Positions 23,954-35,416 of a stretch of DNA of 64,000 nt are shown piece after piece. This stretch comes from Chaetomium olivaceum (Eukaryota > Ascomycota > Sordariomycetes > Sordariales > Chaetomiaceae). Location of the stretch: NCBI GenBank assembly GCA_039881045.1, contig JAYWVB010000018.1:310001-374000 (forward strand), given 5' to 3'. Position 1 is the stretch's first letter, and each line of letters begins with the position of its first letter. The notes under the pieces were generated by a model. It was not told where the DNA came from. It worked only from the letters and a program-made list of their open reading frames with translations, and ran no database searches. Position numbers and translations under genes: made by a program.

Positions 23954-24347
23954 TTAAGCGTCGACATCAACACCGAGCGCACGGAGGCCATCGAGGTCGA
24001 TAACCTCGCCGGGGTTGGCGATGGCACCGCAGGTGACCTCGCAAGCGCCGACGCAGGCCAGGTACAGCCAGCCAACCTTGGGGCAGCCCCGGACGCAGGG
24101 GTTAAGGCAAGCGAGCTGTGAGGTGTGGGTGGTTAGCTTCAGGTATTGAGAGACAGGGACTGTGAGAGATGGTTGGAAGAGTCTTCTTACCCATTCGCCA
24201 GACTAGGTAAAATAGGTTAGCTTGTAGTTCTGATAGTGTGTACGCTTCTTGATCAGAAGGACTGCTTGAAACTTACGCGGGACTCAACGGGGCCGGAGCG
24301 GCGGCGGCGAGGGAAGCGAGAGTGGCGACAGCGACGAAGAACTTCAT
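23954..24347 (-). CDS. Small cysteine-rich secreted protein, model not fully in phase
   Basis: The first exon encodes a clear signal peptide (MKFFVAVATLASLAAAAPAP) and ends at 24277 with GC/GTAAGT. The last exon (24115-23954) encodes a Cys-rich stretch (ACLNPCVRGCPKVGWLY then LACVGACEVTCGAIA, six Cys) and a short acidic tail. Between them two introns with good GCTAAC branches and AG acceptors bracket a 12-bp micro-exon (24202-24191). With these splice sites the reading frame is off by one base, so either one base is missing or the middle exon is wrong. About 90 aa. It resembles fungal small secreted or effector-type proteins; the function is unknown. Confidence 0.55.
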
Positions 24348-25145
24348 TTTGAAGGTTGTAGTGGCTGGGAAGACCGGGTCTTGTGGGTTTGGTAGAATTG
24401 CTTGAGAGTGAGAAGCTGGACTGACTGTGGTGTGCTGAAGAACAGAGATGTTGTCGAGGAGAGCAAGATGGCTCGTCCTATTTATGCTTGATTTCAGAAG
24501 ACTAACCTCCTATCGCCAAGCTATCATTATTCTATTCCCATCTCGGTCACCGACCTCTTGCAAGTTGTGGCGTTCCTGAGTTCCTGAAAGATTTGGTGAC
24601 AGAGGTCAGAGTCTCAGTCTTGGCCATGTTGTGCTCCCATTAGGAGGTGACAACATCAACTCTGTCACATTGTTGTTACTCTGTCTCGGTGTTTTTCGGT
24701 GTTGGTCCTCATGTTTGCCCAGCCTCCGATGTTGCGCCGAAGAGGCGTAAAGAAGAATGTGTGGGGAAACCTATGGCTGTCAAGTCCTGAGACGAGGTAC
24801 CAAGACATGCAATGTAGATTAATTCTGCATACGGCATTGAACCACTCTACAACCAACGCCACGTTCCTACCTCACCCGCAGCGCGAGGTTTAATTACCAG
24901 CCCGCTTCAGCTGTAAGCAGCCCGAACAAGGCGAACTTGGCAGTCAGCCGAGGCTGTATACCGGCTAGTTATCATTCCGACTTCAACATCGGTGATGCTT
25001 TCAGCTCGAGAATGGATTGCATAAGCGGGTTGGTTCTGTACTTCAATATAATGATGCTACCACATCACCCGTGCACTTTCCTATGGTCCTACGGCCTTCA
25101 TGCCCGAGATTTCTCGTGTTGTACTGTGATTCGTTGTCTTTTACC
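24348..25145. other. Intergenic region between divergent genes
   Basis: Holds the upstream regions of the small secreted protein gene and the sedolisin gene. No gene seen. Confidence 0.45.
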
Positions 25146-27086
25146 ATGTCTATTCATCGGTCACTTCTCCTGTGTGCCTTGCTTTTTGGCGAGGTTCTCC
25201 TCGCAGCCGCTGCTTCCCCGCGGACCTTGATGGCCATCCACAAGCGAGCACCTTCTGCACACGATGAGTGGGAACGGGGGCCAAGGGCCGAGCCGGACCT
25301 GATTGTTCCTGTCCAGATTGACTTGGCGGAAAGGTCAAGCAGCGAGGCCGCCGACGCCCTCGCATCGTTGTCTGACCCGACAAGCTCGAAGTTTGGTCGT
25401 TACTGGTCAGCCCTCGACGTCACTAGAGCCTTCGCCCTCCCCCGACAAGAGATCAAGGCCGTCCTAGACTGGGTTGAGGAAGCAGCCGACTTGCCCCGCG
25501 CCGAGATACGCCTTTCTCCCTGCCTCTGCAGAATCGATTTCAATATCACCGTCCGCGCCTTGGAAGCGTGGCTAGCCACCGAGTACTTCACCTACACGTA
25601 TAAGGCCAGTGGTGAAACCAGCCTAGCATGCTTGGAGTACCGGGTCCCAGAGCCTCTTTGGGACTCCATCGACTTCATCATTCCGACTGTCTTTCCTGTC
25701 CAAGACCCGGCTGTCCCCGCATTGCTCAAGATTGACGATCATGTCGGTCCTCCTGTTTCCCTCGGAAGCTCTGGTCGCTACGCCTTGTCGAAGAGGCAGC
25801 AGCAGCTGGACTGCAACCAGTTCAACACACCTCACTGCCTCCGGGAGTGGTATGGGTTCCCCTTCCGCAACGCCAGCTATCCCACCCACCCCAACAACAC
25901 CTTTGGAATCTACCAGCCCGCCGCAGTCGCCTGGCTCTCCAAAGATCTCGACCAGTTCTTCAACATGTTTGAGCCCCAACTCAGTGGAGCTCGGCCCGAG
26001 ATGCAACGGATTGACGGTGGCCACCATGATGGTGAGACCTTCAAAAGCATCTACCATCATGTGGAGCCCAACCTAGACTTCCAATACGCCATGTCACTCA
26101 CCTGGCCGCAACCCGTCATGAACATCCAAGTCGGCGATAAATACGTCGCGGGCAATCTGAACAACATGCTCGCGGCATATGACGACTACTACTGCGACCA
26201 GCTCGACCCGGAGCTCGACCCGCAGTGGCCGAACCCGCTCGCGCCTGACGATGGATACCAAAGCCTCGATTGCGGCACCCACACCCCACCCAAGGTCATC
26301 TCCGTCTCGTACGCCTGGGCCGAAGCCGGCTTCCCGCAGGACTATCTCCGGCGCCAGTGCGACGAGTACCTCAAGCTCGGCCTGATGGGCATCACCGTGA
26401 TCGCGGGCACGGGCGACGAGGGCACGGCGGGGCGCCACACGGCGTGCGACGATCCCGCCGCCAACACGACCGGCCAGCGGCGGCCGTTCCACATCTCCTT
26501 CCCGGCCTCCTGCCCCTGGGTCACCGCCGTGGGCGGCACCATGAAGAACCCGGCCGCCGCCAACTCAACCACGCCGTCAAAACGCGAGACTGTCTACGTC
26601 CAGCCCGACGTGACGAGCTCCACAGGCGGGTTCAGCACCGTGTTCGGCGCGCCAAGCTACCAGACCCGCTCGACGCGCGGGTACCTCGCTGCGGAACGGC
26701 GCCAGTTCCATTGCCGCAACATCACCGGCCTGTTTGACCCGCGCGGGCGGGGCGTGCCAGACCTTTCGGCGCTCGCGACGGATTATCTCATCGCGCTGAA
26801 CGGGGAGTTTCGGCGGGTGCATGGGACATCGGCGTCGGCGCCGGTGGTCGCGTCGATGATTGCCATGGTGAATAACGAGAGGTTGTTGGCGGGGAAGGGA
26901 CCGGTGGGGTTTATTAACCCGGTTTTGTATGCGCATCCGGAGGTGTTTGAGGATGTGGCGCATGGGGAGAATACGGGTTGTCAAGAGCGCCATGGATTCC
27001 GTGCTGTTGAGGGGTGGGATGCGGCGACGGGGTTGGGATCGCCGAATTACGAGCGGCTGTTGGCGTTGTTCATGTCCTTGCCTTGA
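25146..27086 (+). CDS. Secreted sedolisin / tripeptidyl-peptidase (S53)
   Basis: Single-exon gene, 646 aa, no disruption. Signal peptide (MSIHRSLLLCALLFGEVLLAA), a long prodomain (to about residue 215) with the usual helical and beta motifs, then the catalytic domain. Catalytic triad candidates: Glu307 and Asp311 in VEPNLDFQY, and Ser562 in HGTSASAP. The oxyanion Asp is probably Asp424 in GTGDEGTAG. C-terminal GFINPVLYAH and GWDAATGLGSPNY match the S53 calcium-site end. Enzymes of this family digest protein at acid pH outside the cell. The start at 25146 was chosen over upstream in-frame codons because it begins the signal peptide. Confidence 0.93.
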   Translation: MSIHRSLLLCALLFGEVLLAAAASPRTLMAIHKRAPSAHDEWERGPRAEPDLIVPVQIDLAERSSSEAADALASLSDPTSSKFGRYWSALDVTRAFALPRQEIKAVLDWVEEAADLPRAEIRLSPCLCRIDFNITVRALEAWLATEYFTYTYKASGETSLACLEYRVPEPLWDSIDFIIPTVFPVQDPAVPALLKIDDHVGPPVSLGSSGRYALSKRQQQLDCNQFNTPHCLREWYGFPFRNASYPTHPNNTFGIYQPAAVAWLSKDLDQFFNMFEPQLSGARPEMQRIDGGHHDGETFKSIYHHVEPNLDFQYAMSLTWPQPVMNIQVGDKYVAGNLNNMLAAYDDYYCDQLDPELDPQWPNPLAPDDGYQSLDCGTHTPPKVISVSYAWAEAGFPQDYLRRQCDEYLKLGLMGITVIAGTGDEGTAGRHTACDDPAANTTGQRRPFHISFPASCPWVTAVGGTMKNPAAANSTTPSKRETVYVQPDVTSSTGGFSTVFGAPSYQTRSTRGYLAAERRQFHCRNITGLFDPRGRGVPDLSALATDYLIALNGEFRRVHGTSASAPVVASMIAMVNNERLLAGKGPVGFINPVLYAHPEVFEDVAHGENTGCQERHGFRAVEGWDAATGLGSPNYERLLALFMSLP

Positions 27087-27665
27087 TTTTTTTGTCGGGG
27101 AGACAGTGCCCTAATTCCATTAGTAGTGCATGGTCGATTTAATGATGCAGTTGGGTGTTGGGCTTGCACAGCGCCCTTTTCTTTTAACGAAGTGTAGAAA
27201 CAAATGGTGATGTCGAGTTGAACAAATGGCAAAAAGTTAAGAAGTTGTGCGATGAAAGGCAAGGCCAAGAAGGAAAAGTTAAACTTCAAAAAGGTCAGAA
27301 AATGGGAGAGGTAGAATGCGCTACGCGTTGCAAGTGGCCATCGCTTTGCCTGCGTTGTCATGTGTGAGACGCGGAAATTCAATGCAAGGAAATAAGGTAC
27401 CAACGACCGCACGTCAATGCAATGTGCATGCGATTCCCATGCTCGGGGGGGCTGGGGCACGGTTGATGCCGGAAAGGAAGGAACGAAAGGCAGCCGAGAA
27501 AGGGACCTGCAGAGGAAGGAAAACCCGTCCCCTGCATAAACTCGGCGGAAGGTTAGGAAATTGGACATTTTCGCCATCAACTCGATTATTTGTAACTCTG
27601 TTTTGCTCCACCACATTAGTACTGCCTTTCCGCACCCCAATGCAACATCAAAGAGATGGCAGAAA
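27087..27665. other. Intergenic region upstream of the tRNA
   Basis: No supported gene between the sedolisin and the tRNA. A long minus-strand ORF here has no family features. Confidence 0.45.
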
Positions 27666-27744
27666 GGTCCGCTGGCTCAATGGCAGAGCGTCTGACTACG
27701 ATTAAGTAAATCAGGAGGTTCCAGGTTCGACCCTGGGTGGATCG
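27666..27744 (+). tRNA. tRNA-Arg(ACG) with 8-nt intron and a 6-nt T-loop
   Basis: The acceptor stem pairs GGTCCGC with GTGGATC; discriminator G. The D stem is GCTC/GAGC. The anticodon stem TCTGA/TCAGG encloses C-T-A-C-G-A plus an extra 8 nt (TTAAGTAA) at the canonical 37/38 intron position, giving anticodon ACG (Arg). The variable region AGGTT and T stem CCAGG/CCTGG resemble fungal tRNA-Arg(ACG). The T-loop reads TTCGAC, one base shorter than the standard seven. That missing base may be a sequencing error, or this copy may be non-functional. Confidence 0.75.
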
Positions 27745-28231
27745 AGAAAACGGATCACATGGTCCAAATCATCTTTTTGAGCTTCATTTTTGCCAGCTTT
27801 TTGGCAAAAGGAGGCCATGTCGCGCAGAAAGTGGTTCGAACTGACTGACCACGAACTGACTGACCACCATGCGACCACTCTTTTTAAAGGCTTTTTAAGA
27901 GAGTGTTTAAGGTTAGTTTATCATTCCTCTAAGTGGAGGATTATTTATTGCGCCGATATTGCACCAATTTTACCAGACAATTCGTTGCAAAAACGCAATA
28001 AGCTGGCAAAAAGTGTTAGTGAGGGTTAGGGTATGAAACAGATCTCTACTTGTGCTTTAATTCAGCATCTTCACTTTCTTTGCGCACTCAATAGTGAGTC
28101 AATACCGTATTGGATCTCTTGCTCAAGATCATCAAACGCCCCCTTAAGCGACCATTACTACTCACTCGTCACTTGAACGGTGGCCTGCTTTTCCTCCTCC
28201 GGCTTGCCGCACGAGAACAACCACCACCGCG
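27745..28231. other. AT-richer spacer with a 15-bp tandem duplication
   Basis: GAACTGACTGACCAC is present twice in tandem near 27838-27868. A short AGGGTTAGGG stretch lies near 28023. No gene seen. Confidence 0.45.
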
Positions 28232-31200
28232 CTATCTTTCTTTTCTCCCTCTTTCCTCCTTCTTTTCCTCCACCTTCTCGCCAACTTCGGTTTCCACTTG
28301 AATTCGCCAACCCTTCCCGCCCAAGTTGGTCTCAAAACACATCTCATCATGCAACCCCAAACAGGGAAAACCCGCCTCAACTCCTTTCAATACATTCTCC
28401 AACCTCACCCATTCCGAGTAAAGATCTCGCGCTTCGCCAAATCCACCCCGCCCAACCGTGTCCCCAACGCGATATTCAGCTCGTCAATATCAACCTCCAC
28501 AAAGTTCTCTGGATCTCCACCGACGAATAAATCCCACCGTATCCGAATGATACCCCACGACTCGCCGTCGACGGATGTCGCTGGCCGCCCACCAACCGGA
28601 AATTCTAACGCCGCACCGCCCAGCGTGCAAAACCCGACCGCCATCTCAGGCCACTCCTTGCCCCCCTTCCCCCCTCCACCTGCCCAACGTCACCTCAAAA
28701 TAATAAACTCTCCAACCCACCGGCTGCGGCGATCCGCGACACAAAACCCTCTTCCGGAAACATGCCTCACCTTCTTCCGCCTCCAACACGCTCCCGCCCC
28801 CAGCGACGTCGTCCCGGGGAAACTTATCTGACCTCCCGGCAGCAGATTCGCCCACGCCGCTGGGCTTCAGGAACCCCTCCGCTCGACGCGCCCAAAATGC
28901 CTTGCCAGCGCCAGCGGCGCAGCCGTACCGGTCGGGCCGGTTCAGATCGGCGCGCAGGCGCCACAGCTTCGCAAGGAGCGGCACGCTGCCGTTGGCGGCG
29001 CACACGGCGATGAGGTCGGCGTCGGCGGTGGCGGCGGCCGGGGCCGCGTCGATGAGCAGGGTCAGGATGGTTCGTAGGCGGTGGTCTTGGTCGCGAGGGA
29101 CCATTGCTGGTGGGCGAGGGATAAGGGGGTTTGGGGTTGCGGTTGGGTGAGAGCGGGGAGGGGTCCGCGCCAGCGGCGAGGAGCGCGGGACCACGGCGGC
29201 GTGCCCGTTGGTGGCGGCGCGGTGCAGGGGGGAGGCCCTTTTTGGTGTCGGAGGTGTTGAGGAGGAGGGCGGGGTTGGGGGTGGTGGTGGTGGAGGAGGA
29301 GGTTTTGGCGCCGAGGTCGAGGAGCGTGGTCACTACGGGGTGAAGCCGTGGTCCGCAGCTGGCGGAGGACGGTGCGGCCCGAGCGGGTGGTGATGTTGAT
29401 CTCGGAGAGGGGGAGGTCGAGCGCGACGAGGGCGTCGAGGATGAACATGGCGGATTCTTCGTCTTTGCTGAGGCAGGCGCAGAAGAGCGGCGTCCAGCCG
29501 GATTTGTCTTTGAGGTTGACTTGTTTGGTGTGCTGAAGGAGGACGCGGACGGTCTCCCCCAGGCCCTTCCGTGCAGCCGTGTGCAGGGCCGTGCGACTGA
29601 GTTTATCGGTGATGTCCGGGTCGGCACCGCGCTTCAACATCGCGTCAATACACTTGCTGTAGCCGTAAAAGGCGGCTTCGTGGACAGCGGTGGTGCCGTG
29701 GAAATCAGGGTCGTCGATCTCAAGAGCGTCGGACTGCAACAAGATTACGAGGTTCTCGAGCTGCCCGTTGGAACAGATCATCTGCAAAGGCCGAGCGGAA
29801 GCGGCATTCTCAGAGTTTGTGTCGGCGCCGTTCTTAATAAACGCGTCCAGCAGCGGCCCAGGCACCTCGCGCCTCATGAGCAGGATATGAAGCGGTGGCA
29901 TCAACCAGCCGTCCCCGGGGTGGACTGCATTGATATCCGCCCCCTGCGCCAATAAGAGATCGAGTACGGCGGGATCGTCCCCCCTGTTGGCGAAATACTG
30001 CAGTGCACTGTAACTGACTCTCGTGCAGGGGGTCTTGACGTCGGCACCATGATCCAAAAACATCTGGACACCCTCGACGGTGATGTCGCCACGGATCATC
30101 CACAGAAGGAACGCACTGCGCTCCACCCCGTGCTCGGCGTTGACATCACCTCCTTTTTCCAGCAGCATCTTCACCGTCTCGAGCGATGTCTCGGAACACG
30201 CGGCCGCCTGAAGGGCTGTACCCTTCCGACAGCTCGTCCAGACTTTCTCCGCGGTCGAGGAGGTGCCTCGTCCAGGTCGTTAACCCCAGATACGCAGCGA
30301 CGTGCAACGGCTTGTGTGGCCCGCCGGCCACGCGGAAGAGGCCGTATTCGTCATCCTTCTCGGGGTACTTGCTCTGCCAGGCAGCAAAGACCTCGGGGGT
30401 CTCAAAGACAAACTTGTCCAGCTCGCTCATCAGCTCCGCCCAGTCACTGTTGTTCTCTCGCTCCTCCGCGGGCCAGGCCGCTTCCGCTCGAGCCAGATGC
30501 AAGGGCCAATACTGGAGCTCGTACCGGATGCGAGCGGGGCCTTCCTCTTCGCTGTCCTGGCCAAGCGTCGCGGGGCCCTCCTCGATGTAGTGAGGTGTGA
30601 TCAAGTCCTCGTCGTCGACAGAGTCTTCGGTCGCGTAACCATCCTGCGCTTCTTGGAGATACTCATCCACGGCTGTTTTGTTTCCTTCTGTTGCGCCCTC
30701 TGTCTCACCTTCAGGTTGCGCATCTGTGGCTTCGCCCTCTCCTTCAGTGCCCGCCTGCGCAGCACCTGCTGAGCTCTCCTCCTGGGAGCCCACATCGGTG
30801 TGCATTTCCGGCTGCGCAACAGCAACCCTCAGTCCCGCCTTCTGTTGGAACAGCGGGTTGTTCAAATGGCGTATACACGTCAATGCCATGTCGAGATTTC
30901 CCTGCTTGGTGTTGATGTACAGCTGGGTTGATGTGGACTCGGCAAATCCACATCGTCCACAGACATGCTCGTGTTCTTGCTCTTCAGGCTGGGTAACCTC
31001 GCCATCTTTCAAGAAGTATTCACAAACGGCAGCAACATCGGACTCAAATACCCAAACCCGGCCATCGGTCTCTGGGATCAACCTCAGGAACGGGTCGGTT
31101 GCGGCTCGCAGTTGCTCCAGCTCCAGACGGGATGTTTGGGGGAACTCGTCTTCAACATCCTCTTGGCTTTGTATTTCGGCGGGGAAGTCGTACGTTCCCT

Positions 31201-33235
31201 GGAAGGCATCCATGATCTCCCTTGCATGGGGATATCCCGGGAACTCGGGTGCGAGAAGCGTCCAGGTCAGCGCAGTGCGGAGGAGGTCCAAGTAATTGGG
31301 GCTCATCTTGCTCAGTGCCTTCTTGTACACGTCGCTGACCCCATCGGGAAGAGCCTCAAGCCGCTTTGACAGAGGCCTCTGGAATGGCTCAAGCATGAAG
31401 GGGATCGCAGTGTCCCGAACGTACAGGAACCGGGAGCGGGCTTTCTCCAGGATGGCCTCCTTCGCGGTCTCTTGCTCGGCTGCTGACAAGCCGGGGACAT
31501 CTTTGAGCGCATTGGTGAGCACCAAATCAATGTCACCCGCGTTGTTGTGCTGGACGTCAATGTACGCGTCGGGTGACAAGTCGTTGAAGAATTTGGATGA
31601 CGACGCGCATCCTATGAGGAGGCGGAATCCGAGGCCTGCCTTATCCGCCATGGCTGCCATGAGGCTGCGCACTTTCCGTAAAAGTTCCTCCTGGTCCTTG
31701 TCTTCCAGGGTATTTCCGTCCAGGCCATCCAGGACAAGAACCAGCTTCTTCTTAAGCAGGGCCGCGATCCGCGTGAAACCATCGGCAAACTCGGGCAGGC
31801 CGTCGCTCTCGGATCGCATGTGAGCCGGCAAGCCGCTGACCTTGGCCTTGGCCTTCTTGAAGATGCCGTTGCAGGTCTCTAAGAGGCCCACGTTGTCTTC
31901 ACCCTGCACAGCCAGGTCGTAAAGTTGAGACAGCAAGGTTCGGCAAATGCTGTCTGCCGTGTACGACTGGTTCGTGCCGATTCCAGCACCACTTGTTGAG
32001 CCGCTGCATGCGACGTACAAGAGGGCCTCGTCGGCGTGGGGTCTGCGGGTGATGCGGTTTGCAATCGAAGCTACAACGTACGACTTGCCAGATCCTGAGG
32101 AGGGTTAGGAAATGGGGAGCAAGAGCAAGCAACCGGAAAAAAGGGGCTACAGGAACTGACCTTCTAGGCCCGCGATGCAGAGCATGGCGTTATCAGTCGC
32201 ATCCACCCATTGCTCATAGAGCCTGTCTTCGAACACCCACTCGCAGGTTCCGGGGTACACCGCGTCGATGGTGTCTGCCAGATGCCGGAATGAACCTTTC
32301 AGCGGGTCCAGCGCTTCTTGGTAGGTCTGGAAATCTTGCACCGCATAATCCCACTGGGTCTTGCGCTTAGTTGACGCCCGGATGTCGTCCAACCCCTTGA
32401 GCAACACGTCGAACCTCGCCATGGCGTCTTCGTGCAGTTTCCTCTGGGTATCCTGAAAGTCCTGAATGTGGCGCACTGTCCCTTCGATGCCGGCCAGGAC
32501 AGTCGACACGCTGTCAAGTTGAGTGAGCGTCTTGTCCTGAAAGGCTCCTTGGCTCTCCTCGAGGATCTTCTTTTTTTGGGTGGCGACAGCGCTCAGTTTA
32601 TCCTCAAAGTTTGCTTTGGAAAGGCCAAAGAAATCCTTGAAGGAATGCTTGATCCGCGTAAGGGAACCCGCGGTCAGATGGCGCTTTATCGCGAACGAGA
32701 AGTCCAGAACCGCAGCATAGGCACCGATGACATCCTGGAACAGCTTCTCGACCAGCGGGCTGGGCTTCCACTGCGGCTTGGACCTCTCATCGTAGAGCCG
32801 GTCGTAGTGGCGCACAATGATCATGATCTCACTAACATCGCTCAAACCGGTCCCGAAGAAGGTGTAGAGATCGTAATTGCTGTGGATAGCTGTTAGGGTG
32901 AGCCTGATGGCGTACCACGCCATGCCGACGCTCTCGGGGGCGTTCTTTGTAGCGAAGTCGCCCGCGGCAACGAAGTTCTCAATGTTGCCCATGATGTTGG
33001 CGATCCATGACTCGGGGATCTCGACGTCGCCAACCTTGCGCCCTCCATACTTCTTGCCCGCATCGCCCTGTAGCACTTCGGCAGCCCGCTTCGTTTCCTC
33101 GGGCGTTGTTTTGTCCCGGAGGAATTCCCTCAACAAGTCTGCGTCCTTGGAGCTTGTGTAGCGCTCGACGGCGTCCTTGCGGAAACGGTCGAACGCTTCG
33201 TCGTAGAGACTGCGTTTCTCCTTTTCCTTATCCAT
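28232..33235 (-). CDS. NLR: helical N-domain + NACHT + ankyrin repeats + SPRY, multiple frameshifts
   Basis: Two exons. Exon 1 (33235-32161) encodes about 358 residues of a helical STAND-associated N-terminal domain (goodbye/DUF7708-like; WIANIMGNIENFVAAGDF, PESVGMAWYAIRLTL). Intron 32160-32095 falls inside Walker A (GLEG/SGKS). Then come Walker B (LVLVLDGLDG), a winged-helix region, an acidic linker, at least seven ankyrin repeats (for example GTTAVHEAAFYGYSKCIDAML, TALHTAARKGLGETVRVLL) and a C-terminal SPRY domain (YYFEVTL, EMAVGFCTLGG, SWGIIRIRWDLF). From about 30215 down, frame changes are needed near 30215, 29350, 29235, 29195, 29160, 29070, 28655 and 28415, several in G or C runs. No nonsense substitution is needed, and allowing those shifts carries the SPRY end to a stop at 28232. 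The family is firm; the reading frame is not. Confidence 0.75.
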
Positions 33236-35416
33236 GGTGCTTTTTTTTCCTTTTCGGCCGTCAGGCGACTCAAGTAGGAAAGGAAAAGCAAAACAAAAGC
33301 CACCGGGTATCAAGTGCCCCGAGAGACAGAATGAGGAATGTTGTCGACCCCATAGCTGCCCGACGGTCTGGAGGCTCAACCTTATACCTCGCTTAGAGAT
33401 GGATACCGAGCTGTCTAGTCAGATAGCTAATGTAAGAACCCTCTAAAGCCAAGGAAGTGCGCGGCGCGAAATGCGGAGCTGACAGCTCAGGAGGTGCGGG
33501 GAGACCGCCCTGATTTGGTGAACTCGACCGGGGTTCGTCTTCGGCCAGAGTCATGGAGCTGACATGCAGTGTCTCGTTTTTTAGCTGCAGGCTCCATTGG
33601 TCCAGGGCGACCTGAATATTGCTGCCTGATGTTTGGAATTAGTGATCTCCAACTCCTTCCAGGGCATGAAAATGAAGATGGGCCCATGAGGCGTAAGATG
33701 ATGAATCAGAAAAAGGAAGGTGTGACATCTGGACTCTTAAAAAGCCACTAGAGCGGATGTAGACATAAGAGACGAGAAGGAAAGGCATGAAAAAACGATG
33801 TAATTGCGCATCTCAAGCGAGTACAGCCTGTGGACCCACAATGGAAACGTACCTTACCTATCTTCGGCGGCGCCAGGGTTTGAAGTCCTACGACTCCTAA
33901 GGCAATGAGAATATCGGCCGCTCTGGGCTCTGAATCTATGGAAACGAGAACCAACATCCAACGATAACGCGATAGCGTTAGCCGCTATCACCGGGATTGT
34001 TGATGTAGAATCTTGACTGGGTATATATCAGACTAGCGGAAAGGCTTCTTGGAGCACATAATGATTCGGATTACCTGTCCTCAGGCGATTTCTAAATCAT
34101 AGAGTGCTGCTGCCAGTTCCTAGCATAAATCAGACGAGCAACAAACCCAGAACGAAAAGATCCCTAGAACACATGGTGACTTTATATCACCTCAAGCACT
34201 TCAAGGGAACTGTTAAGTTATTGTATTGGAGAGGTTAGACTGCATTCAAATAGCTACCTACCGTACCTAAACACCCATTTCCAATTCGGACAGACTCTAC
34301 CCTCGATAGGAGAGCCCTGCGTAAACGTCAACCTGCGTGCTCGAAAGTACAATTTCTCCGCGTCTTTCCCCGCAGCATCCTTGGCCCAGGCAGAGCTAAG
34401 ATGTTCTCGGCACCTTACTTCTCACTTGATAGACCGTCAAGCCCCTACCTGTGTTTTGAGGATGTGCTGGTATGTTACGGGTTGCTAGTATAATTATATC
34501 GTTTGGATTTGGCTTGTACTTGAGACTTCAAATGACCGGAGTTCAATTTGTTTCCATGGGATTCAAAGGGCGCAATATTTCAAGTATTCCGTAATTAGCC
34601 CAAGTAACTAGCTGTTGGCGGACCGGCTGTCGGCGACCTACCTACCCCATACTCGCATTCGGTGTTACGATCGCCATGTTCCACTAATTACTATAATTAC
34701 AGATACTCCTCAATTTTCTCAAACTATGAATCTACGTTCACCGAGATCTTAAATGAAGAAAACGCACAAAAGAAACCCTACCCTCTTGAGCTGAGAACGA
34801 CAATCTGCTCTAAATCGGGTTTCTTTAAAAGGTCATCACGAGAGACTAGGCACGCAATGTAAGCAACGGTATCCCGAGATTATGAGAAGTGGCAATTTTT
34901 CAGGAGCTCATAAGGTAGCATTCATATCTGCACCCCAGAAAGCGTGCCCATTGAAACGAAGCTGGAGTCGCACACAGCAAATCGTTGGCTGGGCACCTCA
35001 TTGCCTAATACATGGGAGCAACGTAATTCAGATTTCATTGCCATTTCTGATCTAGTTATTTCAGTGTTGTGCGCATTTTTCTCCTTTTTATTTCGTTTTC
35101 TTGGCTCAAGTTTCCAAACAGTTACGGTCAAGTTGACTGGCGATAACCATCAACTGAGCTAGAAACGAACGATACCCTTTTAGGTCGTTCGCGTCAACTG
35201 CCCGTTCCCGTCTAAGCCCCGCTTCAGCCACCAAGTCACAGTTGCAGGACGACGACCAATCCCAATTAAATGGAGTGGCAATGCTGCGCCATTCCCAATC
35301 ACGATCAGCTAGCTGGCCACGCTGGCCTAGGGTTTGTCCTGACGACTTCCTCACTTCATGGTGCCCAACCCACAATCCGCACGCAAACACGAACGCAACG
35401 CCTCGACGCCGGCGAG
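33236..35416. other. Long intergenic region between divergent NLR genes
   Basis: About 2.2 kb, less GC-rich than its neighbours, separating two NLR genes transcribed away from each other. No ORF with family features, no inverted-repeat termini, no tRNA seen. Confidence 0.5.

Noticed and set aside
28020..28036. Telomere-like AGGGTTAGGG stretch
   Set aside because: Less than two full TTAGGG units in the chromosome interior; too short to call an interstitial telomere.
28298..28831. 177-aa plus-strand ORF opposite the SPRY region
   Set aside because: Reverse strand of the SPRY-coding DNA, low-complexity Pro/Ser composition.
33236..35416. Possible hidden gene or transposon remnant in the AT-richer gap
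   Set aside because: No long ORF, no termini and no recognisable motif; left as intergenic.
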